DNA of 64,000 nucleotides, from the NCBI GenBank assembly GCA_020073245.1, contig JAIQFQ010000002.1, positions 124,001 through 188,000 on the forward strand, in the 5' to 3' direction. Positions 34,404-44,890 of this stretch are shown piece after piece. Every line of letters starts with the position of its first letter. The stretch's first letter is position 1. The position numbers and the translations under genes were made by a program. The stretch is from Terriglobia bacterium (GTDB taxonomy: Bacteria > Acidobacteriota > Thermoanaerobaculia > Thermoanaerobaculales > Thermoanaerobaculaceae). The notes under the pieces were generated by a model. It searched no databases. It was given only the letters and a program-made list of their open reading frames with translations, and had not been told where the DNA came from.

Positions 34404-34492
34404 ACTGGCTCTACGTCGTCTCGGCCCTGGTCGCTCTCGCGTTGCTGATCTACCTCCTGGTGGCGCTCCTGAAGCCGGAGGAACTGGGATGA
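34400..34492 (+). CDS. kdpF: potassium-transporting ATPase subunit KdpF
   Basis: This 30-residue peptide reads MNWLYVVSALVALALLIYLL then [10 protein letters not shown]. It matches the classical KdpF pattern: one helix and a C-terminal KPE(E/R) motif. KdpF stabilises the KdpFABC complex in the membrane. It begins at a GTG overlapping the previous stop, and its own stop overlaps the kdpA ATG (ATGA, 34489-34492). The frame is too short to be found by usual length cut-offs. Confidence 0.9.
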   Translation: MNWLYVVSALVALALLIYLLVALLKPEELG

Positions 34493-36300
34493 CCGCGCTC
34501 GCCGTCGTTCAGCTGCTGATCTATCTGGGCGTGATCGTGGCGCTTGCCAAACCGCTCGGGCTTTACATGGCGCGCGTGTACGAGGGCCGGTCATGCGGCC
34601 TCGATCGCGTCCTCGGCCCCGTCGAGCGCCTCCTCTACCGCGCCTCGGGCGTCAAGGCCGGCGAGGAGATGAACTGGACGCAGTACGCCATCGCCATGCT
34701 GCTTTTCAATTTCCTGGGGTTCCTCGTGCTTTACATGCTCCAGCGGCTGCAGGGCGTGCTCCTGGCCAACCCGCAGCACCTCTCGGCCGTGGCGCCCGAC
34801 CTCGCTTTCAACACGGCGATCTCGTTCGTGACCAACACCAACTGGCAGAACTACTCGGGCGAGCAGACGATGAGCTACCTGACGCAGATGTTCGGCCTCG
34901 GGGTGCAGAACTTCGTGTCCGCGGCGTCGGGTATGGCGGTGCTGGCGGCGCTGATCCGCGGGATCGTGCGCCGGACGGCCTCGACGCTCGGGAACTTCTG
35001 GGTTGACCTGGTACGGTCGACGCTTTACATCCTGCTTCCGCTGTCGCTCCTGCTCGCGCTCGCCCTGGTTTCGCAGGGGGTGGTCCAGACGTTCTCGTCG
35101 TATAAGAAGGTGCCGCTCGTCGAGCCGACCGTTGTGGACCAGCCGAAGCTCGATGCGTCCGGTTCGCCGATCAAGGACGCTCAGGGCAATCCGGTCACGG
35201 AGAAGGCCACGGTGAAGGAGCAGACGCTGGCGCTCGGCCCGGTCGCGTCGCAGATCGCGATCAAGCAGCTGGGCACCAACGGCGGCGGGTTCTACAACAC
35301 CAACTCGGCGCACCCGTTCGAGAACTCGACGCCGATCTCGAATTTCCTGGAGGTTGTTGCGATCCCGCTCATCTCCGCCGCTCTGTGCCTCACCTTTGGG
35401 CAGATGGTCCGAGACCGGCGCCAGGGGTGGGCAATCCTCGCAGCGATGGTGGCGATCTATCTCGTAGCCGCTGTCGTCGTCGTCTCGACCGAGCAGCACG
35501 GCAACCCATTGCTGACGAAGCTCGGCGCAGACCAGCGAGCCTCCGCGACGCAGTCCGGCGGCAACATGGAGGGCAAAGAGGTCCGCTTTGGGCCGGCCGC
35601 GTCAGCGCTGTGGGCGGCCACGACGACGGGAACCTCCAACGGCTCGGTCAACTCGATGCACGACTCCTTTACCCCGCTCGGCGGCCTCGTGCCGATGTTG
35701 ATGATGCAGTTGGGCGAGGTCGTGTTCGGCGGTGTTGGTTGCGGATTGTACGGGATGCTCGCGTTCGTCATCGTCGCGGTGTTCATCGCCGGGCTGATGG
35801 TCGGACGGACCCCTGAGTACCTCGGCAAGAAGATCGGCGCGTTCGAGATGAAGATGGCGTCGCTGGTGATTCTCATCCCACCTGCCGCCGTGCTGCTGGG
35901 CACTGCCGTCGCCGTGGCCACCTCCACTGGCCAGGCCGGGGCGTCCAACCCCGGCGCGCACGGCTTCTCGCAGATCCTCTACGCCTTCTCGTCGGCCAGC
36001 AACAACAACGGGTCGGCGTTCGCCGGCATCAACGGCAATACGCAGTTCTACAACTTCACGCTCGGCCTTGCGATGTTCTTCGGCCGCTTCTGGACCAAGA
36101 TTCCGATCCTTGCCATCGCCGGCTCGTTGGCCGCCAAGAAACTGACGCCTGCAGGCGCGGGTACCCTCGCGACCCACACGCCGCTCTTCGTCGTCCTGCT
36201 CATCGGCACGATCGTGCTGGTGGCGGCGTTGACGTTCATCCCGGCGCTCTCGCTGGGCCCGATCGTCGAGCACCTCCAGATGCTCGCGGCGGCGCGGTAG
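34489..36300 (+). CDS. kdpA: potassium-transporting ATPase subunit A (K+ channel-like)
   Basis: This 603-residue polytopic subunit selects and moves K+ in the KdpFABC pump. Family landmarks are [17 protein letters not shown], the selectivity-type loop [16 protein letters not shown] and [20 protein letters not shown]. Further on are [11 protein letters not shown] and the late [10 protein letters not shown] loop. At 603 residues it is longer than the ~557-residue E. coli protein. The extra length includes a polar insert near residues 200-250 ('[16 protein letters not shown]') facing the periplasm. It is coupled to kdpF by a 4-bp overlap, with kdpB 10 bp downstream. Confidence 0.95.
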   Translation: MTALAVVQLLIYLGVIVALAKPLGLYMARVYEGRSCGLDRVLGPVERLLYRASGVKAGEEMNWTQYAIAMLLFNFLGFLVLYMLQRLQGVLLANPQHLSAVAPDLAFNTAISFVTNTNWQNYSGEQTMSYLTQMFGLGVQNFVSAASGMAVLAALIRGIVRRTASTLGNFWVDLVRSTLYILLPLSLLLALALVSQGVVQTFSSYKKVPLVEPTVVDQPKLDASGSPIKDAQGNPVTEKATVKEQTLALGPVASQIAIKQLGTNGGGFYNTNSAHPFENSTPISNFLEVVAIPLISAALCLTFGQMVRDRRQGWAILAAMVAIYLVAAVVVVSTEQHGNPLLTKLGADQRASATQSGGNMEGKEVRFGPAASALWAATTTGTSNGSVNSMHDSFTPLGGLVPMLMMQLGEVVFGGVGCGLYGMLAFVIVAVFIAGLMVGRTPEYLGKKIGAFEMKMASLVILIPPAAVLLGTAVAVATSTGQAGASNPGAHGFSQILYAFSSASNNNGSAFAGINGNTQFYNFTLGLAMFFGRFWTKIPILAIAGSLAAKKLTPAGAGTLATHTPLFVVLLIGTIVLVAALTFIPALSLGPIVEHLQMLAAAR

Positions 36301-36310
36301 GGAGGACACG

Positions 36311-38383
36311 ATGCCAAGTCGAGTCCAAGCTCTCAAGCTCTTCGAGCCCGCCATCGTGCGGCGCGCGATCCTCGATTCGTTTGCCAAGCTTGATCCCCGG
36401 CATCAGGTCAGGAACCCGGTGATGTTCGTCACCGAGGTCGTCAGCCTCCTCACCACCTGCCTCTTCGTCCAGGCGCTCCTCGGCCACGGGGAGGCCCCTG
36501 CAGGCTTCATCCTCGCGGTGTCGGCTTGGCTGTGGTTCACCGTGCTCTTTGCGAATTTCGCCGAGGCGATGGCAGAGGGGCGCGGCAAGGCCCAGGCGGA
36601 CGCGCTCCGCCGGTCGCGCAAACAGCTGGTTGCGAAGTACCTGGCGGAGCCGCGGCACGGTGCGGGCTGGGCCCCGATCCCCGCGCAGATGCTGCACAGG
36701 CGTGACGCGGTGCTCGTCGAGGCCGGCGACATCATCCCGTGTGACGGCGAGGTGATCGAGGGGATCGCGTCGGTGGACGAGAGCGTGATCACCGGCGAGA
36801 GCGCACCGGTGATCCGGGAGTCCGGCGGCGACCGAAGCGCCGTCACGGCGGGCACGAGGGTCCTCTCGGACTGGCTCGTGGTCAGCGTGATGGCCGAGGC
36901 TGGGGAGACGTTCCTCGACCGGATGATCGCCATGGTCGAGGGCGCAAAGCGGCAGCGCACGCCCAACGAGATCGCACTCTCGATCCTGCTCGCCGCGCTC
37001 ACGATCGTGTTCCTGCTCGCGGTCGCGACGCTGCTGCCGTTCTCGCTCTACTCGGTGAAGGTTGCAGGCCAGGGGCTACCCACCACCGTGACTGTGCTCG
37101 TGGCGCTGCTTGTGTGCCTCATCCCGACCACCATTGGCGGCCTCCTGTCGGCCATCGGAATTGCGGGGATGGACCGGATGATCCAGGCGAACGTGATCGC
37201 CACCTCGGGCCGCGCCGTGGAAGCGGCGGGCGACGTGGACGTTCTCCTCCTCGACAAGACGGGTACCATCACCCTGGGCAACCGGCAAGCGACGGCGTTC
37301 GTCCCGGCTGCAAGGGTGCGCGAGGAGGAGCTGGCGGACGCAGCCCAACTCGCCTCCCTTGCCGACGAGACCCCCGAGGGGCGCAGCATCGTGGTGCTGG
37401 CCAAGGAGCGGTTCGGCTTGCGTGGCCGCGACGTGCAATCGCTGGGTGCGACGTTCGTTCCGTTCTCGGCCCAGACCCGTATGAGCGGCGTGAACCTCGA
37501 CGGGCGACAGATCCGCAAGGGCGCGGCGGATGCGGTCGAGGCATTCGTGACGGCGCAAGGCGGAGCATTCGACGGAAGCGTGCGCGCAAGTGTGGATCGG
37601 ATCGCCAAGAGCGGCGGGACACCGCTAGTCGTCGCAGACGGGCCGCGCGTGCTCGGCGTGATCCAGCTCAAGGACATCGTCAAGGGCGGGATCCACGAGC
37701 GTTTCGCCGAGCTTCGCACGATGGGGATCAAGACGGTCATGATCACCGGCGACAACCCCCTCACGGCCGCGGCGATCGCCGCGGAGGCCGGCGTGGATGA
37801 CTTCCTCGCCGAGGCGACGCCCGAGACGAAGCTGCGCCTGATCCGGGAGCTGCAGAGCGGTGGGCGCCTCGTGGCGATGACGGGCGACGGCACGAACGAC
37901 GCGCCCGCCCTTGCTCAGGCCGACGTTGCCGTCGCGATGAACAGCGGAACGCAGGCCGCCAAAGAAGCGGGCAACATGGTCGACCTCGACTCCAACCCCA
38001 CGAAGCTCATCGAGGTGGTTGAGATCGGCAAGCAGCTCCTGATGACGCGCGGCTCGCTCACGACGTTCTCGATCGCAAACGACGTTGCCAAGTACTTCGC
38101 GATCATCCCGGCGATGTTCGTGGCCACCTACCCTCAGCTGGGCGCGCTCAACGTCATGCGCCTCGCGACCCCAGCGAGCGCCGTGATGTCGGCCGTGATC
38201 TTCAACGCCCTCATCATCATTGCCCTGATCCCACTGGCGTTGCGGGGGGTCGAGTACCGTCCGATCGGGGCGGCGGCCCTGCTGCGCCGCAACCTGTTGA
38301 TCTATGGGCTCGGGGGCATCGTCGCCCCGTTCGTCGGCATCAAGGCCATCGACCTGCTGCTCGAACTGCTCCACCTTGCGTGA
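36311..38383 (+). CDS. kdpB: potassium-transporting ATPase subunit B (P-type ATPase)
   Basis: This 690-residue catalytic subunit hydrolyses ATP to drive K+ uptake. The actuator TGES motif appears as VITGESAPV. The phosphorylated aspartate is D315 in [13 protein letters not shown], and nucleotide binding uses '[10 protein letters not shown]'-type residues. The hinge motif is [32 protein letters not shown] precedes the ATG. It sits in the normal F-A-B-C order. A serine in the TGES loop that inhibits E. coli KdpB when phosphorylated is present here as well. Confidence 0.95.
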   Translation: MPSRVQALKLFEPAIVRRAILDSFAKLDPRHQVRNPVMFVTEVVSLLTTCLFVQALLGHGEAPAGFILAVSAWLWFTVLFANFAEAMAEGRGKAQADALRRSRKQLVAKYLAEPRHGAGWAPIPAQMLHRRDAVLVEAGDIIPCDGEVIEGIASVDESVITGESAPVIRESGGDRSAVTAGTRVLSDWLVVSVMAEAGETFLDRMIAMVEGAKRQRTPNEIALSILLAALTIVFLLAVATLLPFSLYSVKVAGQGLPTTVTVLVALLVCLIPTTIGGLLSAIGIAGMDRMIQANVIATSGRAVEAAGDVDVLLLDKTGTITLGNRQATAFVPAARVREEELADAAQLASLADETPEGRSIVVLAKERFGLRGRDVQSLGATFVPFSAQTRMSGVNLDGRQIRKGAADAVEAFVTAQGGAFDGSVRASVDRIAKSGGTPLVVADGPRVLGVIQLKDIVKGGIHERFAELRTMGIKTVMITGDNPLTAAAIAAEAGVDDFLAEATPETKLRLIRELQSGGRLVAMTGDGTNDAPALAQADVAVAMNSGTQAAKEAGNMVDLDSNPTKLIEVVEIGKQLLMTRGSLTTFSIANDVAKYFAIIPAMFVATYPQLGALNVMRLATPASAVMSAVIFNALIIIALIPLALRGVEYRPIGAAALLRRNLLIYGLGGIVAPFVGIKAIDLLLELLHLA

Positions 38384-38393
38384 GGAGGCCGCG

Positions 38394-38969
38394 ATGAACT
38401 CCCAGATCCGCCCCGCACTGGTCCTGCTGGTTGCGCTTCACGTCCTGACCGGGCTCATCTACCCCCTGGCGGTGACCGGAATCGCGCAGGTGGTTTGGCA
38501 CGACAAGGCGAACGGCTCCGTCCTGGTGGCCGAAGGCAAGGCAGTCGGATCCTCGCTCATCGGGCAGCCTTTCTCGGCGCAGGGCTACTTCTGGAGCCGG
38601 CCTTCCGCGACGTCGCCGGTGCCCTACGATGCCTCCGCGTCCACCGGGTCGAACCTCGGTCCGACAAACCCGGCGCTTGCCGCTGCGGTGCGCGACCGCA
38701 TCTCGGCGCTGCGGGCCGCCGACCCTGGCCTGACGGGTCCGGTACCGGTCGACCTGGTGACAACGTCCGGGAGCGGCCTGGACCCCGACATCAGCGTGGC
38801 CGCCGGCCTGATCCAGGTGCCGCGCGTGGCTGCCGCCCGCGGGCTCTCGCCGGACCGGGTGCGGGCGCTGGTGCTCTCTCAGGCCGAGGGCCGGACTCTC
38901 GGGGTCCTGGGAGAGCCGCGCGTGAACGTTCTTGCGCTCAACCTGGCCCTCGATCGCGTGCGTCCCTGA
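38394..38969 (+). CDS. kdpC: potassium-transporting ATPase subunit C
   Basis: This 191-residue subunit has one N-terminal helix (LVLLVALHVLTGLIYPLAVT) and a periplasmic domain with GSSLIGQPFSAQGYFWSRPS, SGSNLGPTNP and SGSGLDPDISVAAG. KdpC assists assembly and ATP affinity of KdpB. GGAGG lies before the ATG, which comes 10 bp after kdpB. The C-terminal RVNVLALNLALDRV is conserved. Confidence 0.95.
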   Translation: MNSQIRPALVLLVALHVLTGLIYPLAVTGIAQVVWHDKANGSVLVAEGKAVGSSLIGQPFSAQGYFWSRPSATSPVPYDASASTGSNLGPTNPALAAAVRDRISALRAADPGLTGPVPVDLVTTSGSGLDPDISVAAGLIQVPRVAAARGLSPDRVRALVLSQAEGRTLGVLGEPRVNVLALNLALDRVRP

Positions 38970-38991
38970 ACCGCGGTATCGTGGTAGGAGC

Positions 38992-41688
38992 ATGGAGCAC
39001 CGGCGCCCCGACCCCGATGAGCTGCTCGCCCGTGTGCAGGAGGAAGAAGCTCGCAAGGCCCAGGGCAAGCTGAAGATCTTCTTCGGGGCGGCACCGGGCG
39101 TCGGGAAGACGTACGCGATGCTCGAGGCCGCGCGGGCGCGCCGGGCCGAGGGTCTCAATGTCGTCGTCGGCTGGGTCGAGACGCACGGCCGCAAGGAGAC
39201 CGAGGCGCTGCTCGAGGGGCTCGAGGTCATGCCGCGCCGGCAGCTCTCGTACCGCGGCACTCGTCTCGAGGAGTTCGACCTCGAGGCGGCGCTCGACCGG
39301 CACCCGACCCTGATCCTGGTTGACGAGCTCGCCCACACCAACGCCCCGGGCTCCCTCCACACGAAGCGCTTCCGGGACGTCGAGCAGCTGCTGGCCGCAG
39401 GCATCGACGTCTACACGACCCTGAACGTGCAGCACCTCGAGAGTCTCAACGACGTGGTGGCCCAGATCACCGGGGTCACCGTGCGCGAGACCGTCCCGGA
39501 CGCCGCGCTCGACCGGGCGAACGAGATCGAGCTCGTGGACCTGCCGGCCGAGGAACTGAGGAAGCGCCTCGCCGAGGGCAAGGTCTACTTCCCCGAGCAG
39601 GCGGAGCGCGCCGCGGAGAGCTTCTTCCGGGAGGGGAACCTCATCGCGTTGCGCGAGCTCGCGCTGCGCCGCACCGCCGAGCGGGTCGACGCGCAGATGC
39701 GGCGCTACCGCCTCGACCACGCCGTGCGCGAGACGTGGCCCACCGCGGAGCGGGTCCTGGTGTGCGTCGGGCCCAGCCCGTACGCCTCGCGCCTGGTGCG
39801 GGCCGCGCGCCGGATGGCTGCTCGGCTTCAGGCGGAGTGGATGGCGGTGTACGTCGAGACGCCCGGCCAGGCCCAGATGGCGGAAGCGGATCGCGAGCAG
39901 CTCGAGAGGACACTGCAGCTGGCGGAGCAGCTGGGCGGCGAGACGGTCACGCTCACCGGTTCGGATGTCGCCGAGGAGGTGCTCTCGTACGCCCGGCGGC
40001 GCAACGTGACGAAGCTCGTCGTCGGCAAGCCGACGGAGGCCCGCTGGCGCACGCTCGTTCACGGCGCCTTCGTCGAGCGCATCATCAGGGGAAGCGGCGA
40101 GATCGACGTCTACGTGATCACCGGCAGCGGCGAGGACGACGCGGCACGGGTCCGGCCCGCGCCGCGCGGGAGGATGCGGAAACGCGAGTTCGGATACGCG
40201 GCGCTTGTCGTGGCGGTGTGCTCGATCGTCGCAGGCGTCCTCGCCGACCGCTTCGCGCTCGCGAACCTCATCATGGTGTACCTCCTCGGGCTGATCGTCG
40301 TGGCCGCGCGCTGGGGGCGGGGACCGGCGGTGCTGGCGTCGATCCTGAGCGTTCTCACGTTCGACGTCCTGTTCGTGCCACCCCGGCTATCGTTCGCGGT
40401 GGCGGACACCCAGTACCTCTTCACGCTGTGCGTCATGCTGGCCGTGGCGCTCGTGATCTCGAACCTGACGGCCCGTGTACGAGACCAGGCCGAGGCCGCC
40501 CGGGCGCGGGAGCGCCGCACGGCCGCCTTGTACGCCGTCAGCCGGGCCTGCGCGAGCGCCGGCGAGACCTACGACGTCGTGCAGACCGCGGGTCAGCGCG
40601 TCGCCGAGGTGTTCGAAAGCGAGGTGGCGGTGTTCCTCCCGCACCGCGACGGCCGGCTCACGCCCGCGCTCGCGGAGCACGCACCTTTCGCGAGCGACCA
40701 GAAGGAGCTCGCGGTCGCGCAGTGGGCATTCGACCACGGAGAGCGCGCCGGCCTCGGCACCTCCACGCTGCCGGGAAGCGTCGCCATCTACTTGCCCCTG
40801 CTTGTCTCCAAGGGCGCCGTCGGGGTACTGGGCGTCAGGCCGGGCGGCGACGGGAAGCCGTTCGACTCGGAGCGCCTGCACCTGCTCGAGGCGTTTGCGA
40901 ACCAGGTCGCGCTGGCGGTCGAGCGCACCAACCTGGCTGCGGAGGCGCAAGCTGCCGAGCTGCAGGCCGAGACCGAGCGGATGCGCAGCGCGCTGCTCGC
41001 GTCGGTGTCGCACGACCTGCGCACGCCGCTCGCAGCCATCGGAGGCGCGTCGAGCACGCTTCTTCGCGGCGAGGGTTCGCTGCCTGACGCGAGCCGCCGG
41101 GAGCTGCTCCAGTCGATCAACGAGGAGGCCGAGCGCCTGAACCGCTTCATCGCGAACTTGCTCGACATGACCAGGCTCGAGGCGGGGGCGATCACGGTAC
41201 GCAAGGAGTGGCAGCCCGTGGAGGAGGTGATCGGTGCGGCGCTCGGACAGCTCGATGCTGGCTTGGCGGGGCGCGAGGTTCGCACGCACGTTCCGGAGTC
41301 GCTGCCGCTCGTCCCGCTGGACACGGCCCTCGTCGTGCAGGCCCTCGCCAACCTCCTGGAGAACGCCGTCAAGTACACACCTGTGGGTTCCCCGCTTGAG
41401 ATCGGGGCCCGCCTCGAGAACGACTGGCTTGTCCTCGAGGTCTCGGATCGCGGGCCGGGAATCGCCGAAGGGGAGGAGGGCCGGGTGTTCGACAAGTTCT
41501 ACCGCCTGCCGAACGGCAGCGCGCAACCGGGAGCCGGTCTCGGCCTCGCGATCTGCAAGGCGATCGCCGCGGCCCACGGCGGCGCCGCCCGCGCCGCCAA
41601 CCGGCCCGGCGGAGGCGCCGTGTTTTCGCTGAGGTTGCCGCTCGGAGGCACACCCCCCGAACTGCAGCCTGAGGTCCGGCCGGGCTAA
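38992..41688 (+). CDS. kdpD: osmosensitive K+ sensor histidine kinase KdpD
   Basis: This 898-residue membrane kinase has the full KdpD plan. The N-terminal KdpD domain has Walker A GAAPGVGKT (32-40) and LILVDELAHTNAPGS. A UspA-like domain spans about 250-380, and four close membrane helices about 395-500. GAF-like sequence precedes a HisKA domain with H674 in SVSHDLRTPL. The HATPase domain has LLENAVKYTP and DRGPGIAEG. It senses K+ limitation and activates KdpE. It is 22 bp after kdpC and in the same operon as kdpE, so the locus can amplify its own regulators. Confidence 0.95.
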   Translation: MEHRRPDPDELLARVQEEEARKAQGKLKIFFGAAPGVGKTYAMLEAARARRAEGLNVVVGWVETHGRKETEALLEGLEVMPRRQLSYRGTRLEEFDLEAALDRHPTLILVDELAHTNAPGSLHTKRFRDVEQLLAAGIDVYTTLNVQHLESLNDVVAQITGVTVRETVPDAALDRANEIELVDLPAEELRKRLAEGKVYFPEQAERAAESFFREGNLIALRELALRRTAERVDAQMRRYRLDHAVRETWPTAERVLVCVGPSPYASRLVRAARRMAARLQAEWMAVYVETPGQAQMAEADREQLERTLQLAEQLGGETVTLTGSDVAEEVLSYARRRNVTKLVVGKPTEARWRTLVHGAFVERIIRGSGEIDVYVITGSGEDDAARVRPAPRGRMRKREFGYAALVVAVCSIVAGVLADRFALANLIMVYLLGLIVVAARWGRGPAVLASILSVLTFDVLFVPPRLSFAVADTQYLFTLCVMLAVALVISNLTARVRDQAEAARARERRTAALYAVSRACASAGETYDVVQTAGQRVAEVFESEVAVFLPHRDGRLTPALAEHAPFASDQKELAVAQWAFDHGERAGLGTSTLPGSVAIYLPLLVSKGAVGVLGVRPGGDGKPFDSERLHLLEAFANQVALAVERTNLAAEAQAAELQAETERMRSALLASVSHDLRTPLAAIGGASSTLLRGEGSLPDASRRELLQSINEEAERLNRFIANLLDMTRLEAGAITVRKEWQPVEEVIGAALGQLDAGLAGREVRTHVPESLPLVPLDTALVVQALANLLENAVKYTPVGSPLEIGARLENDWLVLEVSDRGPGIAEGEEGRVFDKFYRLPNGSAQPGAGLGLAICKAIAAAHGGAARAANRPGGGAVFSLRLPLGGTPPELQPEVRPG

Positions 41689-41712
41689 GATCGGGAGCGA
41701 GGGCAACCAGCC

Positions 41713-42411
41713 ATGGTCACAGCGGAGCCGCTTGTCCTGATCGTCGACGACGAAACACCGATCCGGCGCTTCCTCCGCCTCAGCCTCGTGGGCGAAGGGT
41801 ACCGGGTCGTCGAGGCCGCCACGGCGGCGGAAGCTCTCGAGCGGATCGTGGCCCAGCGGCCCGACGTCGTGATCCTCGACCTCGGCCTCCCCGATCGCGA
41901 CGGCCTCGACCTGACCCGCGAGGTCCGCGAGTGGTCGGGCGTCCCGATCGTCGTGCTGTCGGCCCGCGAGAAGGAGAACGACAAGGTGGCCGCGCTCGAG
42001 GCCGGGGCGGACGATTACCTCACCAAGCCCTTCGGGATCGGTGAGCTGATCGCCCGTCTCCGGGTGGCCCTCCGGCACGCCGCGCTCGCGGAGGTGCCGG
42101 CCGGCGAGGCGGTTTTCACGACAGGCGACCTCAAGGTGGACCTCGTGCGCCGGCTCGTGTTCGTGGGCGAGCGCGAAGTGCGTCTCACGCCGATCGAGTA
42201 CCGTTTGCTCGCGGTCCTCGTGAAGCACGCCGGAAAGGTGCTCACGCACCGCCAGCTGCTTCACGAGGTCTGGGGGCCGGAGTACGGTGACGAGAACCAC
42301 TACGTCCGGGTCTACGTGGCCCAGCTCCGCCGTAAGCTCGAAGTGGACTCCGCGCGGCCCCGCTACCTCCGGACCGAGCCCGGCGTCGGCTATCGCCTGA
42401 CCGTGGGCTGA
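41713..42411 (+). CDS. kdpE: KdpE response regulator (OmpR family)
   Basis: This 232-residue regulator has a receiver domain with D12-D13, phospho-acceptor D56 in VVILDLGLPDRDG and K in YLTKPFG. A winged-helix DNA-binding domain of the OmpR type spans about 130-228 (RLTPIEYRLLAVLVKHAGKV, HYVRVYVAQLRRKLE, RTEPGVGYRL). It activates kdp transcription when phosphorylated by KdpD. It is the last gene of the Kdp operon. Confidence 0.93.
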   Translation: MVTAEPLVLIVDDETPIRRFLRLSLVGEGYRVVEAATAAEALERIVAQRPDVVILDLGLPDRDGLDLTREVREWSGVPIVVLSAREKENDKVAALEAGADDYLTKPFGIGELIARLRVALRHAALAEVPAGEAVFTTGDLKVDLVRRLVFVGEREVRLTPIEYRLLAVLVKHAGKVLTHRQLLHEVWGPEYGDENHYVRVYVAQLRRKLEVDSARPRYLRTEPGVGYRLTVG

Positions 42412-42495
42412 GCCGTCACCGGCGGCACACTACGAATCGCGAACCGCCGACTACGGCTTCATCCCGTGAGACAATTCGCAGCAACGGAGGCACCA

Positions 42496-43947
42496 ATGGC
42501 GTTTTCCGATCTGCGCGACTACCTGGCGGCGCTGGAGAAAGCCGGCGAGCTGCGGCGAGTCACCGCCGAGGTATCGCCGGTGCTCGAGATTACCGAGATC
42601 GCCGACCGTGTGGTCAAGCGGCAGGGCCCGGCTCTACTGTTCGAGCGCGCGGCCGGCTCCTCGATGCCGGTCGCGATCAACCTTTTCGGCTCGATCCCGC
42701 GCGTGATGCGCGCCCTCGAGGTCGGCTCGTGGCGCGAGTGGGCCGATCGAGTCAACTTCTTCCTCGAACCCAAGGTGCCGACCTCCCTGCTCGACAAGGT
42801 AAAGACGCTGCCCAAGCTCGCCGAGGTGGCAAGAATCGTGCCCAAAGTCGTGAAGGACGGGCCGGTCCATGAGGTTGTGAAGACCGGCGGTCAAGTCGAC
42901 CTCAACGAGTTCCCAGTACTGCGGTGCTGGCCGGAAGATGGCGGGCGCTTCTTCACGCTCACCAACGTGATCACGAGAGACCTCGCGAGCGGCGGGCGAA
43001 ACTGCGGGATGTACCGCCTCCAGGTCTTCGACCGCAACACCACCGGGATGCACTGGCACCTCCATCACGACTCCGCGCGCATTTACCGCGACACCAGCGC
43101 GCGTGGGAAGCGCACCGAGGTGGCGGTGGCGTTCGGCGGCGACCCGGCCACAATATTCGCGCCGGCGGTGCCCCTGCCGCCGGGGATCGACGAGATGCTG
43201 TTCGCGGGTTTCGTGCGCCGCGAGGCGGTCGAGATGACGCGCTGCGTGAGCGTGGACCTCGAGGTCCCGGCGCACGCCGAGCTGGTTCTCGAAGGCTGGG
43301 TCGACCCCGAGGAACGCCGGCGCGAGGGGCCGTTCGGGGACCACACCGGCTTTTACTCGCTCGCCGACGACTACCCCGTCTTCCACGTCACCGCGGTGAC
43401 GCACCGCAAGGATGCGATCTATCCCACGACCATCGTGGGTCGACCGCCGATGGAGGACTGCTACATGGGGTACGCCATCGAGCGGATGTTTCTGCCGCTG
43501 ATGCAGAAAATGCTGCCCGAAGTGGTGGACTACCACATGCCGTTCGAAGGGGTGTTCCACAACCTGATGATCGTGGCGATCGACAAGAGGTATCCCCAGC
43601 ACGCCCGGAGGGTGATGCACGGAATCTGGGGACTCGGACAGGCGACGTTCACCAAGGTGATCGTGGTGGTGGACGCGGACGTCAACGTGCAGGACCCCGC
43701 CGAGGTGGCGTGGCGCGCACTCGGCAACATCGACCCGCAGCGCGACCTGGAGTTCGTCATGGGCCCCGCCGAGACGCTCGACCACGCGTCGCGCATGCCG
43801 TGGTGGGGGAGCAAGGTCGGCATCGACGCGACCCGCAAGTGGCCGACGGAGGGCTTCACCCGCCCCTGGCCCGGCGACATCGTGATGAGCCCCGAGGTCA
43901 AGGCGAAGATCGATGCGCTCTGGGACCGGCTCGGGATCGAACGGTAG
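42496..43947 (+). CDS. UbiD-family decarboxylase
   Basis: This 483-residue protein belongs to the UbiD family of prenylated-FMN-dependent decarboxylases that act on aromatic or unsaturated acids, classically 4-hydroxy-3-polyprenylbenzoate in quinone synthesis. Conserved blocks are WPEDGGRFFTLTNVITRD, GMYRLQVFDRNTTGMHWHLH (FMN contact) and REGPFGDHTGFYS, which has the catalytic Glu and Asp. The later GRPPMEDCYMGYAIERMFLP is also present. GGAGG precedes the ATG at 42496. The longer upstream start lacks one. No UbiX prenyltransferase is in the window, so the physiological substrate is uncertain. Confidence 0.88.
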   Translation: MAFSDLRDYLAALEKAGELRRVTAEVSPVLEITEIADRVVKRQGPALLFERAAGSSMPVAINLFGSIPRVMRALEVGSWREWADRVNFFLEPKVPTSLLDKVKTLPKLAEVARIVPKVVKDGPVHEVVKTGGQVDLNEFPVLRCWPEDGGRFFTLTNVITRDLASGGRNCGMYRLQVFDRNTTGMHWHLHHDSARIYRDTSARGKRTEVAVAFGGDPATIFAPAVPLPPGIDEMLFAGFVRREAVEMTRCVSVDLEVPAHAELVLEGWVDPEERRREGPFGDHTGFYSLADDYPVFHVTAVTHRKDAIYPTTIVGRPPMEDCYMGYAIERMFLPLMQKMLPEVVDYHMPFEGVFHNLMIVAIDKRYPQHARRVMHGIWGLGQATFTKVIVVVDADVNVQDPAEVAWRALGNIDPQRDLEFVMGPAETLDHASRMPWWGSKVGIDATRKWPTEGFTRPWPGDIVMSPEVKAKIDALWDRLGIER

Positions 43948-43963
43948 CCCGTGGGCCTCGACA

Positions 43964-43972
43964 TGGTAGACT
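43964..43972 (+). promoter_or_regulatory. extended -10 element for solute-binding protein gene
   Basis: TGG-TAGACT (TG 43964-43965, hexamer 43967-43972) lies 76 nt before the ATG at 44049, giving a predicted leader of about 70 nt. It is one of several TGG-TAGA(A/C)T promoters in the window. Confidence 0.35.
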
Positions 43973-44048
43973 CAACCCCGGACGAGCCGGGCGTAAACTC
44001 GACGCACGGTCCTGCGAATCCTGCGAAATCCCCCCATGGAGGGCCAAG

Positions 44049-44888
44049 ATGAGGCTTCCGAGATCAGTTGCGTCGACGATGTTCATTGCCACCCTTCTCG
44101 TACTCTGCTTCACGACCTGCGTATCCGCGTCCGACAGCGCGCCGAGTGCCTTGGCAGCGATCAAAGTACGTGGCGCGCTCGTGATGGTGTGCTTCCCCCA
44201 CCAGGACAACCCGTTCATTCAGGTCAACCTCAAGAAGGGGCCGATGAAGAAGATCGGAACGGCGGCCGACTTCAAGGGCGTCGACGTCGACCTGATGAGC
44301 GAGTTCGCCAAGTCCATCGGGGTTTCCCTCGAGGTTCGCCCGATCTCGACGCCGAGTTACGCCGAGCTAATCCCCGCGCTCCTGGCCGGGCCCGGCGATC
44401 TCATCGCCAGCTCGTTCAGCGTCACCCCCGCGCGCGTCAGCCAGGTGGATTTCTCCGACCCCTACTTCGAGGTGTACCAGGTCGTCCTCGTCCACAGGGA
44501 CAGCAAGATCGCGGGACCGAAGGACCTTGCCGGTACGACCGCCGTCGTCGTGCCCGGGGCCATGATGGAGGCCACGATCCGCGAGTTCGGCGTTCCCGAG
44601 GAGCGCATCCACCATCAGGGGTTCACGCGTGATGTTCTGCTCGAGGTCCTCAACAGGGAAGCGGATTTCACGGTGATCGAGCTGGATGAATTCGGGACCC
44701 GGACACCGCTGCTGAAGGAGTTCTCCAAGCTCAAGGTGGCGTTCAAGGTAGGCAGATCGGAGCCGTACGCCTTCGCGGTGCCCAAAGGGAGCGATCTCCG
44801 AGAAGCGCTCAACGGGTTCATTGCGACGGTCCGGGAGAGCGGGGAGCTCGCGGCGACCATCAAGCGCAACATCATCCCGTACAAGTAG
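44049..44888 (+). CDS. periplasmic solute-binding protein, family 3
   Basis: This 279-residue protein has a signal peptide (residues 1-27) and the two-lobed amino-acid-binding fold of SBP family 3. Landmarks are LIPALLAGPGDLIASSFSVTPAR, VDFSDPYFEVYQVVLV and KDLAGTTAVVVPGAMME. Family members deliver amino acids or related ligands to ABC permeases or act in sensing. There is no permease or ATPase gene next to it, so it is an orphan. It may alternatively be a lytic-transglycosylase-associated or signalling type. Ligand is unknown. Confidence 0.8.
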   Translation: MRLPRSVASTMFIATLLVLCFTTCVSASDSAPSALAAIKVRGALVMVCFPHQDNPFIQVNLKKGPMKKIGTAADFKGVDVDLMSEFAKSIGVSLEVRPISTPSYAELIPALLAGPGDLIASSFSVTPARVSQVDFSDPYFEVYQVVLVHRDSKIAGPKDLAGTTAVVVPGAMMEATIREFGVPEERIHHQGFTRDVLLEVLNREADFTVIELDEFGTRTPLLKEFSKLKVAFKVGRSEPYAFAVPKGSDLREALNGFIATVRESGELAATIKRNIIPYK

Positions 44889-44890
44889 CG

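Noticed and set aside
42412-42495. Possible degenerate half of a heptamer repeat after kdpE
   Set aside because: Only a few words (CACTACG, AATCGCG, AACCGCC) resemble units, and there is no complementary arm.
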